Below are positions 1 through 6,725 of a stretch of DNA of 12,232 bases, piece after piece (within the stretch, counting starts at the first letter, position 1; every line of letters begins with the position of its first letter). The notes under the pieces were generated by a model. That model did no database searches, was not told the DNA's origin, and saw only the letters and a program-made list of their open reading frames with translations. Source of the stretch: Candidatus Poribacteria bacterium (GTDB taxonomy: Bacteria; Poribacteria; WGA-4E; WGA-3G); the NCBI GenBank assembly GCA_007571355.1, contig RKRO01000126.1:1-12232 (forward strand), given 5' to 3'. The position numbers and the translations under genes are program-made.

Positions 1-42
1 GACAAGGAGTCCTCTGCAAAACCGCTCGGAAAGGACGCTCAC

Positions 43-663
43 CTAACGATGCGCGGCAACAATAAATCCCGTTAAGCCAGCAAGCAACAACTGAAAACCG
101 GTTTCATAAAATAGAATGAAAAATGGCTGGCAGAGGGCAATCAAACCCAATGCGATTAAACCGACAGAAAGACGTTCACACACAGGCTTCTGTGAAAAGA
201 CAATCGAAAACACAATTATGCCAGGAAGGAGAAGGTGTAGCGCGGTACCACCAAGCGAGGGGAAAAAAGGTTGGTAGAGGAAGATCATACCGAGACACAC
301 TAAGAGCCCTGAACCAATGGTCGCGAACCGTTTCGCAGTCGTCGTCATACCAAACGCAATCGCCCCAGAAAACAGAAGATGAAACGCCGAACCGCGTAGA
401 ATTGAGGGGATCGGTAGATAGAGAAACCCCAATCCAATGATTAGACCGACACCCGATATAATCGCTATCTGCTGTTTGTTATTAAAAGCGGTCCCACCGA
501 GAATCGCAGCAACACTCAGCAGCACGAACGCAATACCTTTAAGCAGCACAGCATTTTGTGTGACAATCGGCGGTAGCAGTGAGATCCCCTCTATATAGAG
601 AAGAACCATACCAACACCAAAGAAACCGATTGCAAGCAGTTGATTCCGTTTCCTTTTCACCAT
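43..663 (-). CDS. Four-repeat integral membrane protein of unknown function
   Basis: A 206-residue, very hydrophobic protein that I do not recognise as a named family. After a basic start (MVKRKR), it consists of about eight membrane segments arranged as four copies of a two-helix unit. Each copy has a glycine-rich helix ending in a Phe-Leu-Tyr-x-Pro-like turn, then a short loop and a helix with a [A/G]-F/L-[H/Q]-L-L pattern. The turn prolines of copies 2, 3 and 4 fall at residues 84, 132 and 180, exactly 48 apart. Copy 1, around residues 10-50, is more diverged and has Glu25 where the others have Leu or Gln. The ATG at 661-663 has only a weak upstream AGGG about 15 nt away. The gene lies 43 bp downstream of the HTH/coiled-coil gene on the same strand, so co-transcription is possible. 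Such proteins can be small transporters, sensors or membrane scaffolds; no catalytic or ion-binding motif was seen. Confidence 0.75.
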   Translation of the reverse strand: MVKRKRNQLLAIGFFGVGMVLLYIEGISLLPPIVTQNAVLLKGIAFVLLSVAAILGGTAFNNKQQIAIISGVGLIIGLGFLYLPIPSILRGSAFHLLFSGAIAFGMTTTAKRFATIGSGLLVCLGMIFLYQPFFPSLGGTALHLLLPGIIVFSIVFSQKPVCERLSVGLIALGLIALCQPFFILFYETGFQLLLAGLTGFIVAAHR

Positions 664-706
664 AGCGATTTCTGAGTACCCTGTAACCGCCTCCGACGAA
701 ATTGCC

Positions 707-1171
707 TTAATTTTTCCATTTCAACAGACGAGCCACCCAGCTTTTAGACCGTTCTTCCACCAGCCTATTTCTTAAATCTTCAATTTGCGCAGACCAACTC
801 TCTTTCTCAATATTGAAAGATTCAACCCTCTCTCGGAGCTCATCGTTTTCGTCGATAAGTGCTTGTTTCTCGGACTCCAATTTGGCACAAGTTTCCCGCA
901 GATGCGTAATATCAATAATTTGACAACTCAGATTCTCAATAATGTCATCGGTTGGAATATTATAGGAGAGTCTTTTTATCAACGGCGCAAGTCCATCAAT
1001 CCGCAGTTGGATGTGTGGTTTCGTGGAGCCTCCAGGTTCCTTAGACGGCGCGGAGACAACGCGTAAATACGGTTCAATCTCGGCATCTCGCCGTTCTAAA
1101 ATTCGGTTGATGATCCCTTCTTTCACGCCTATAATTTCTGAAATTTCGGAAGGGCTCATATACAGATCCAT
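707..1171 (-). CDS. Small HTH plus coiled-coil protein, hypothetical
   Basis: A soluble 154-residue protein. Residues 5-30 (MSPSEISEIIGV followed by an Ile/Leu/Arg-rich helix) look like a helix-turn-helix of the 'decide whether to bind, then helix' type. Residues 45-70 form a short Pro/Gly-containing segment followed by IQLRIDGLAPLI. Residues about 88-142 are charged heptad sequence (LESEKQALIDENDELRERV) typical of a parallel coiled coil. The C-terminus is a short amphipathic basic/Trp stretch (SWVARLLKWKN). The layout resembles small DNA-binding regulators or KfrA-like/phage accessory proteins, but I cannot name a family. I chose the ATG at 1169-1171 because an AGGA lies 9 nt upstream (1181-1184). 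A TTG at 1193-1195 would add eight residues but would put that AGGA inside the gene. The gene sits between phyH and the four-repeat membrane protein, all on the minus strand. Confidence 0.7.
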   Translation of the reverse strand: MDLYMSPSEISEIIGVKEGIINRILERRDAEIEPYLRVVSAPSKEPGGSTKPHIQLRIDGLAPLIKRLSYNIPTDDIIENLSCQIIDITHLRETCAKLESEKQALIDENDELRERVESFNIEKESWSAQIEDLRNRLVEERSKSWVARLLKWKN

Positions 1172-1180
1172 GCCAAATTT

Positions 1181-1184
1181 TCCT
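1181..1184 (-). promoter_or_regulatory. Shine-Dalgarno site that decides the start of the HTH/coiled-coil gene
   Basis: Read on the minus strand, TAGGAAAATTTGGC precedes the ATG at 1171, giving AGGA with a 9-nt spacer. The longer reading frame that begins with TTG at 1195 has no comparable site upstream, so the ATG is preferred. Confidence 0.55.
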
Positions 1185-1290
1185 AAAATCGGCAATCAAC
1201 GATTAGCCCATCAGCATTAAATCAACGTATCTTCTTTAAAGGAACGCATCTTTGCTGAAGGTTTCCGATTGCTGAAAGCCGGTAACTAAT

Positions 1291-2028
1291 TTATGATATC
1301 CCGTCCCAATATTTCCACATATCGTCAGGGGTCTCAAACTTAATCTGATCCAAATCTGTGCGACGGTATCTACCGATGAGGGCGATTCTGACGCTGCGAC
1401 CACAATTCGGACCCGCGGTATGGCTCATCTGATGATGCCAAAAGCAGACATCACCTGCCTCGCCTGTAAATTCATAACTCGGTCCCAAATCGAACGGCGC
1501 AACCCCGCCAGGAAGGCTATCCAAATCGTGATGCCTGAAATATTCCGCCCAAATCCGATGGCTCCCGGGCCAGACTGTAAATCCACCACCCTGTTTCTCA
1601 ACTTTGTCAAGATAGACCGTTGCACCGAGTGTGAAGGCACCGACAACGCCTTTCGGTACGCCGTTTGTCGGCGTGTGGTAACCGTCAAGATGTCCCCCCG
1701 GTTCGCGCCACTCCCTGTCCGGGTCCGGGAAATTGATGTGTGGTCCCGCACCACCACCTCTATTCAATCTGCCCTTGCCAACCAGTTCTTCACCCATCTC
1801 AAAGACTCGGTTGCCATATATTGTCCCGCGGATAACATCTTCGCCACCAACAGGAACCGTACGATAACCTTTACGAATCCAAGACTCAGGGTCGTTCCTA
1901 TCCTCATCAAGGGCTTCCCAAATCCTATCAAGCGCAGTATCAACTACTTCTGGTTCCACTGCCCCGCGGACAATAAGATAACCGTTTTCTTTGAAAAATG
2001 CTTTGTCTGCTTCTGTTAAATGTACCAT
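1291..2028 (-). CDS. Phytanoyl-CoA dioxygenase (PhyH)-family Fe(II)/2-oxoglutarate oxygenase
   Basis: A 245-residue cytoplasmic protein of the PhyH family, non-haem iron oxygenases that hydroxylate small acids, lipids or metabolites using 2-oxoglutarate and O2. The N-terminus (KAFFKENGYLIVRGAV, residues 10-24) is the usual family opening. The iron triad can be read: His113 and Asp115 in GGHLDGYH, and distal His203 in MSHTAGPN. Arg214 (RSVRIAL), 11 residues after the distal His, is the expected 2-oxoglutarate carboxylate ligand. The signature WPGSH is at 153-157 and the GDVCFWHH strand at 192-199. All ligands are present, so an active enzyme is likely; the substrate cannot be deduced. The ATG at 2026-2028 has GGGAG about 10 nt upstream. 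It lies 157 bp downstream of the enolase-superfamily gene on the same strand. Both families are abundant in marine Poribacteria-like genomes. Confidence 0.93.
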   Translation of the reverse strand: MVHLTEADKAFFKENGYLIVRGAVEPEVVDTALDRIWEALDEDRNDPESWIRKGYRTVPVGGEDVIRGTIYGNRVFEMGEELVGKGRLNRGGGAGPHINFPDPDREWREPGGHLDGYHTPTNGVPKGVVGAFTLGATVYLDKVEKQGGGFTVWPGSHRIWAEYFRHHDLDSLPGGVAPFDLGPSYEFTGEAGDVCFWHHQMSHTAGPNCGRSVRIALIGRYRRTDLDQIKFETPDDMWKYWDGIS

Positions 2029-2185
2029 AGTACTGTTTCTCCCGTAGTTTTTTGGAATCTCTCATCATGTAGAGAGCACAAAGGATTGTACGCCTCTCCT
2101 ATCTGCCAGCAAACCACTTTATTACAATGCCCATTGCCATCTGTTCGTGTCATCCACAACGGCTTGATCCTTGCACGCCTTTAAA

Positions 2186-3310
2186 CTACGCACGAACTTC
2201 AAACCCGTTCTCCTCACGAGCTTTTTGGTAAGGGCCTTCCGCTATATTCAACCCAAAACCAGGACTTTGCGGGACATTCACATAACCGTTGGATATAGCG
2301 TAACCAGAATCATCTATACCGGGAGTTGTCGCGTGATCCCACTCAGTGAACTCAAACCGTTCAACCTTCGCAGCGAGATGACAGGTTACAAAATTGCCGT
2401 AGTACCCACCATAGTGATGCGGTGCTGTACCAACCCCAAAGGCATCCAACTCAGGTCCCAATTCAAGCCAACGTGAAAATCCGGGATGAAAAATGTCGTA
2501 TTGAACGATGTCAATAAGTCCATCTTTTGCCCAATCCACAAGATGCGGCGAGGCACCACCTTCACCATCAGCAATACGCGTTTCTAAACCCTCAGCATTC
2601 AACCACTCTTTCAACAGACTGTAGACCCGTGCATCCTCGTGGAACGCCTCTTCCATCCAATACACCTTAGCATCGGCAGTCTCCCCCAATACCTGCTTCG
2701 TCAGATTCAGGTTATAGCCGTTATTAGCATCTATCAAAATCGTCGCATCAGCACCGACAGCCTCGCGGACAGCACGGATAACATCAATATCGCGTTGCGT
2801 TCCTTTAGCAAGCGGCATGTGCATAGCACCGCGTCCAACTTTGATTTTGTAAGCGTTATGCCCGCGAGCCTTCCCCTCTAACGCCTCCGAAGCGATGAGT
2901 GCCGCCGCTTCAGCATTGTCATCAAGGTGCAAATCATCAATATAGAGTGAGGTGTCGTAACACGGGACTCGAAACGCACTATTCTCGCCAGAAAGCATCG
3001 CGTAGATCGGTTTCTGCGCGAACTGACCAACCAGATCCCAGAGTGGATACTCTAACAGCCGGAACTCTTCGGCGACACCACTTTCTGGATCAAACGCATC
3101 GCTGAGTTGGAACCCGACGATAGCCTCGGCTTTCTCACGTGAAATCGACGAAAACCCGAAACCGCGCACACCATCCGTTGTCGTCAGGCGAGCGATCGGC
3201 GGACGGACATGGAGTCCGTGTTCGCCAAGCCGCGAATTGCAACCGGCTTTGCGCGGACGCTCGCCTGTTAAACGTGCCCATTCAATACGTTCAATTCTTA
3301 CATTCTCCAT
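2186..3310 (-). CDS. Mandelate racemase/muconate lactonizing enzyme-like enolase-superfamily protein
   Basis: A 374-residue protein of the usual length for this superfamily, whose members remove an alpha proton from carboxylates (often sugar acids) and stabilise the enolate with Mg2+. The N-terminal capping domain covers about residues 1-120 and the barrel the rest. Visible catalytic parts are the KxK motif Lys155/Lys157 (YKIKVGRG); probable metal ligands Asp194 (LIDANNG), Glu220 or Glu221 (YWMEEAF) and Asp248 or Glu250 (ADGEG); and a possible Asp-His dyad, Asp272 (VQYDIF) with His298 or His299 (APHHYG). The 26-27 residue spacing matches the dyad of mandelate racemase itself and favours an MR-subgroup dehydratase or epimerase over an MLE-type enzyme. 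The ATG at 3308-3310 has AAGGAAG 8 nt upstream. The substrate is not evident. PhyH follows on the same strand, and the two may share a pathway. Confidence 0.9.
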   Translation of the reverse strand: MENVRIERIEWARLTGERPRKAGCNSRLGEHGLHVRPPIARLTTTDGVRGFGFSSISREKAEAIVGFQLSDAFDPESGVAEEFRLLEYPLWDLVGQFAQKPIYAMLSGENSAFRVPCYDTSLYIDDLHLDDNAEAAALIASEALEGKARGHNAYKIKVGRGAMHMPLAKGTQRDIDVIRAVREAVGADATILIDANNGYNLNLTKQVLGETADAKVYWMEEAFHEDARVYSLLKEWLNAEGLETRIADGEGGASPHLVDWAKDGLIDIVQYDIFHPGFSRWLELGPELDAFGVGTAPHHYGGYYGNFVTCHLAAKVERFEFTEWDHATTPGIDDSGYAISNGYVNVPQSPGFGLNIAEGPYQKAREENGFEVRA

Positions 3311-3422
3311 ATTTTATACTTCCTTGCAGTTCGGTTCGGTAGGTTTGAAGTTTGAAAATCTCTCGCCGTAGATACCGCTCTCCATTTCATCACGCGCTCG
3401 ATTTTTGATGACTCATTAGAAT

Positions 3423-3932
3423 TTATAATTGGGTCTCAAGTAGGGCTATACTCTTAGGGTCTAACTTATTATAGTTTTCAATTTCATAACGATTACCATC
3501 TGCATCCTTAATCAGGACGCGTCCATTCTCAAGCGAGTCAATATCATATCGAGTACGTAAACCGAACTGCACATCTCCCTGTGAGGTTTCAACCACCCAC
3601 TGCGTAACACCGAACTGTCCTTCAATCGCATTGATTTTGGTAATCTTCGGCATAAAGTAGCGTTTCTGTAATTCCTCAACGAGCACCTTGCGCGAATCGC
3701 GTGGTAGATGCTTTATGTCCTCAATAATGCCTACCTCATTAGATTCTTCATCCATGAGAGAAATGTATCGGCTGGTTTCGCTTACCGGAAAAGCGTAGAC
3801 TGGCTGAATCCTGGTCTGAATCGTCCCGTCTGGAAGTTGGACAACCAGCTCTTCAAACGCGTTTCGTTCAATCCTGATAAGGCTTGCATCAAGAAACTCC
3901 AATTCATCCGTAACCTTAATCGCTGCCTTCAT
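3423..3932 (-). CDS. DUF1854 family protein, companion of the ABC exporter
   Basis: A 169-residue soluble protein with the DUF1854 pattern. The middle reads IQPVYAFPVSETSRYISLMD, then EVGIIEDIKHLPRDSRKVLVEEL (67-89), RYFMPKITKI (91-100), WVVETSQGDVQFGLR (112-126) and a C-terminal VLIKDADGNRYEI block (139-151). In proteobacteria this family is encoded beside an ABC transporter and is annotated as 'cyanophycin metabolism-associated DUF1854 family protein'. Its biochemical role is unknown. Here it starts 26 bp after the stop of that same kind of transporter, with a strong ribosome site (AAGGAAGGG, 7 nt before the ATG at 3930-3932), so the two are almost certainly co-transcribed and probably act together. 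No signal peptide or membrane segment is seen, so it is likely cytoplasmic and may bind the transporter's cytoplasmic parts. No cyanophycin synthetase or cyanophycinase occurs in the window. Confidence 0.9.
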   Translation of the reverse strand: MKAAIKVTDELEFLDASLIRIERNAFEELVVQLPDGTIQTRIQPVYAFPVSETSRYISLMDEESNEVGIIEDIKHLPRDSRKVLVEELQKRYFMPKITKINAIEGQFGVTQWVVETSQGDVQFGLRTRYDIDSLENGRVLIKDADGNRYEIENYNKLDPKSIALLETQL

Positions 3933-3958
3933 GAATATGCCCTTCCTTTAGTCTCAGA

Positions 3959-6439
3959 TTACCATGCGCGAATCTTCGACAATTCGGTTTGTTTCGCACA
4001 CAGATTCGCGTAGGTACCGTCTTTGGCAATAAGTTCCTCATGCGTCCCGATTTCGTCAACCTCGCCTTCTTTCAGCACGACAAGCCGATTGGCGTACTTA
4101 AGCGTTGACAACCTATGGGCAATGGCAAATACAGTTCGCCCTTGGATGAGTCGTTCCAATGCCTCTTGGATCTTCGATTCCGTTTCGGTATCAACAGATG
4201 AAGTCGCTTCATCCAGAATAAGGATGCGCGGGTTTTTCAAAATCGCGCGCGCAATAGAGATACGTTGGCGTTCACCACCAGAAACCCGTGTTCCTCTTTC
4301 GCCTACCATCGTGTCGTAACCATCGGGGAACTTGACGATAAAATCGTGGGCATTTGCCGCTTTCGCAGCAGCAATAATCTCCCTCCGAGATGCCCCCGGT
4401 TTTGAGTAACCTATGTTCTCCGCTATCGTGCCTTGAAACAGAAACGGATCTTGCAACACGACACCAATCTGTTGCCGTAAAGCCTTTACTTGGATGTCAC
4501 GACTGTCATGACCATCAATCATTATTGCGCCATCGTTCGGGTCGTAGAAACGGGTAATGAGGTTGATGAGCGTGCTTTTCCCCGCGCCGCTGTGCCCAAC
4601 CAATCCTATCATTTCACCGGGTTCCGCTGTAAAACTAACACCGTTGAGCGCATTTTTCTCGTTATCATAAGAGAAATAGACATCCTTAAATTCAACGGCA
4701 CCGTGGATGTCACGAAGGGCGATTGCGTTTGCTTTATCAGCGACGCTCGGCGGCGTATCCATAATTTCAAAGACACGCTCGGCAGAAGTCCCTGCCCGGA
4801 TAAACCGCTCATTCATCTCACAAAGTGTCCGCACCGGACCGAAGAATTGCATCATGTATCCCTGAAACATAAACAAGACACCAATGCTTAAATCGCCTTG
4901 GAAAATTTGCCAACCGCCCACAAGCCAAATAATGATAGTTCCCGAATAAGTGATAAATGTCATAATTGGACGGTAAAGACTTCCAAGCCTCGCAGCGTTC
5001 ATCTCACCACTAAACACTTGATACGTCAACTCGTTAAACCGGTTGATCTCGTACCTTTCTCTAGCAAACGCTTTAACAACGCGGACACCTGGAATCGTGC
5101 TCGCCAGAATCGTACTAATGTTCGCATATCGTTTCCATAAGACATGGTACACCTTGCTCATCATTTTCCCAAAGAAGATCGTAAAAAAGATAAGGCATGG
5201 TATCGGTATCAGCGTCCAAAGCGCAAGCTGCCAGGTATAAGAAAACATAACCACACACATAAAAATGATCGTGAGAGAATCACCGATAATATCTTGTAAC
5301 CCATTCGCGATAAAATCCCGGAGCCGGGATACATCATGTGTGATCCTTGACATGAGGTTCCCAGTATCCCGATCATGAAAAAAATCAATGGAGAGCGCGT
5401 TCAGATGTTCATAGGTCTCATTTTGGAGCCGTCTCGTGATATTCTGCCCCACCCATGCCATCATATAGCCGCGCACAGATGACGCAATCATCGTAAAAAC
5501 CATAACGCCTGCCATCAACAGAATAAGCACGACGAGATGCCCAAAAGTACCAGCAACCGGTATGTTATCAAACCACCCGCTCAAAAAATTAACGGTCGTT
5601 TGAAGGTGCCCCCACGTCGTTTCTGGAAGTGGCTGTCCAGCATTAACAGCCGTTTCAACCGGTTTCAGAATCGTGTCAATCAGTTCCTTACTCAGAATCG
5701 GGGGGTAGACCATAACAAACCGGATGATCATCATCAACAGAAACGCAGGCACGATGACATGCAAAAACGGAACAGCATACTTCAGGAGCCGAAAGATGAG
5801 CTTTCCCTTTTGAACGCAGCTGACACAGACACCTGACCAACTCGGAATAGGGTGACCACACTTTTCACAGCGTCCTTTATCTGGACCAGCGAACATTCCG
5901 CCTGGACCACGTCCGCGCCTCCCGCGGCCACGTCTACCGTTAGGTCTACCGTCCGAATTCGTCTCGGTTTCTGGGATCAATTGTTCCAACTCAGAGACAG
6001 CGAGACCGAACTTCGGAGTTAGCCGCTTCGAGTAACGCGCCAATTCAAAAGCGTTGTTCGAAGTACTCACTTTGAGAATATTATTCCCGTACATCTCAAG
6101 GATTTCAATATCTGCTACGGCTGAGATCGACACCTCCCGGAGATGGTGCCCGAGAACCCCATTCTGATTAAAAGCGATAATCCTCTTATTCGTAATTAAC
6201 AGCCAATCCTTGCCATAGGTCCCATCAAAACGCAGATCTGTCGAAACAGAAACCTTGATTTCTTCTCCCGCTTCCAGGCGCGCCGCCGCCTGCTCTTTCA
6301 GGAGCTCAGGCACCTCTTCCGTTGTCGACAGCGGTTCATGGTCTAACTTTCGGAGTCGTCCACCGCCATCACGATAAGAACTTGACCGTCGTCTCCGAGA
6401 TGACCTTCCGCTGTCAAAACCACCCATCGAATCGCGCAT
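3959..6439 (-). CDS. Composite ABC exporter: PH-like domain, zinc ribbon, type-1 half-transporter
   Basis: An 826-residue ABC half-transporter that would act as a homodimer in the inner membrane. Order of parts: an Arg/Ser-rich N-terminus (12-31); a bacterial PH-like domain at about 55-155 (STDLRFDG...WLLITNKRIIAF); an Arg/Gly-rich linker (165-181); a zinc ribbon with Cys191/Cys194 and Cys205/Cys208; then six membrane helices (about 220-245, 300-325, 384-402, 405-425, 490-512, 514-535) and the ATPase. The ATPase is complete: Walker A GHSGAGKST (615-623), Q-loop Gln663, signature VSGGERQR (719-726), Walker B ILILDEATSSVD (739-750) and switch His775. A long outside loop (about 250-295) separates helices 1 and 2. 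This architecture plus an adjacent DUF1854 gene matches the transporters called 'cyanophycin metabolism-associated' in Burkholderiales; the cargo is unknown. The ATG at 6437-6439 has a weak G-rich ribosome site 8 nt upstream; Met5 is the alternative start. Confidence 0.93.
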   Translation of the reverse strand: MRDSMGGFDSGRSSRRRRSSSYRDGGGRLRKLDHEPLSTTEEVPELLKEQAAARLEAGEEIKVSVSTDLRFDGTYGKDWLLITNKRIIAFNQNGVLGHHLREVSISAVADIEILEMYGNNILKVSTSNNAFELARYSKRLTPKFGLAVSELEQLIPETETNSDGRPNGRRGRGRRGRGPGGMFAGPDKGRCEKCGHPIPSWSGVCVSCVQKGKLIFRLLKYAVPFLHVIVPAFLLMMIIRFVMVYPPILSKELIDTILKPVETAVNAGQPLPETTWGHLQTTVNFLSGWFDNIPVAGTFGHLVVLILLMAGVMVFTMIASSVRGYMMAWVGQNITRRLQNETYEHLNALSIDFFHDRDTGNLMSRITHDVSRLRDFIANGLQDIIGDSLTIIFMCVVMFSYTWQLALWTLIPIPCLIFFTIFFGKMMSKVYHVLWKRYANISTILASTIPGVRVVKAFARERYEINRFNELTYQVFSGEMNAARLGSLYRPIMTFITYSGTIIIWLVGGWQIFQGDLSIGVLFMFQGYMMQFFGPVRTLCEMNERFIRAGTSAERVFEIMDTPPSVADKANAIALRDIHGAVEFKDVYFSYDNEKNALNGVSFTAEPGEMIGLVGHSGAGKSTLINLITRFYDPNDGAIMIDGHDSRDIQVKALRQQIGVVLQDPFLFQGTIAENIGYSKPGASRREIIAAAKAANAHDFIVKFPDGYDTMVGERGTRVSGGERQRISIARAILKNPRILILDEATSSVDTETESKIQEALERLIQGRTVFAIAHRLSTLKYANRLVVLKEGEVDEIGTHEELIAKDGTYANLCAKQTELSKIRAW

Positions 6440-6521
6440 AAATCAATCCCCCACAAGTTAAACGTGTGGTCTCTAACACTTAAGATACTTTATTTAACGA
6501 AAATGTGGCGAAAAAGTTGAA

Positions 6522-6550
6522 TTAAAAATGAAAATGCCTGAAAGCAGGCA
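6522..6550 (-). terminator. Probable intrinsic terminator downstream of nhaC
   Basis: On the minus strand a 6-bp stem with a 4-nt loop (TGCCTG/CAGGCA, 6535-6550) is followed at once by ATTTTCATTTTTAAT, a T-rich tract. It lies about 175 nt beyond the nhaC stop codon and about 85 bp before the ABC exporter start, so it would separate the two genes. The stem is short, and the same bases can join a larger nested structure (6532-6575). Confidence 0.5.
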
Positions 6551-6575
6551 CGTGCCACCCGCAAATCAGGCATTT
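6532..6575. repeat. Nested inverted repeat in the nhaC/ABC intergenic gap
   Basis: AAATGCCTG (6532-6540) is the exact reverse complement of CAGGCATTT (6567-6575). Between them lie a competing CAGGCA (6545-6550) and a perfect 10-bp palindrome GGCACGTGCC (6547-6556). The left arm can therefore pair with either of two partners. The rest of the 6440-6725 gap holds no convincing gene. Confidence 0.5.
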
Positions 6576-6725
6576 GATCTCAGAGAACAACCTTTCCGTC
6601 GTCTTTCTCGGTCTTCCAAGCGGAATGTGTGATAGCAGGTTTGCAGCATTCTCTGTATACATGCCGAAGTTCTGGCAATCCGAGCTGCAGTTCTTGACCT
6701 TTTCGGAGGCTGGAACCCCGGACAT

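Noticed and set aside
123..440. Plus-strand basic frame of 105 aa
   Set aside because: It is antisense to the four-repeat membrane protein, whose 48-residue periodicity shows the minus strand is the coding one.
1420..2019. Long plus-strand frame of 199 aa
   Set aside because: It is antisense to the PhyH-family gene, whose iron and 2-oxoglutarate ligands are all intact on the minus strand. The plus-strand translation shows no domain pattern.
3423..6439. Cyanophycin storage locus
   Set aside because: The transporter and DUF1854 families carry that name elsewhere, but no synthetase or cyanophycinase is present in the window, so the function is not assigned.
6522..6725. Minus-strand 67-aa frame starting immediately after the nhaC stop codon, with Cys pairs (C-x3-C and C-x2-C) that could suggest a small zinc protein
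   Set aside because: There is no ribosome site, the likely nhaC terminator hairpin lies inside it, and the other frames of the stretch are equally open. It is probably repeat-derived non-coding sequence.
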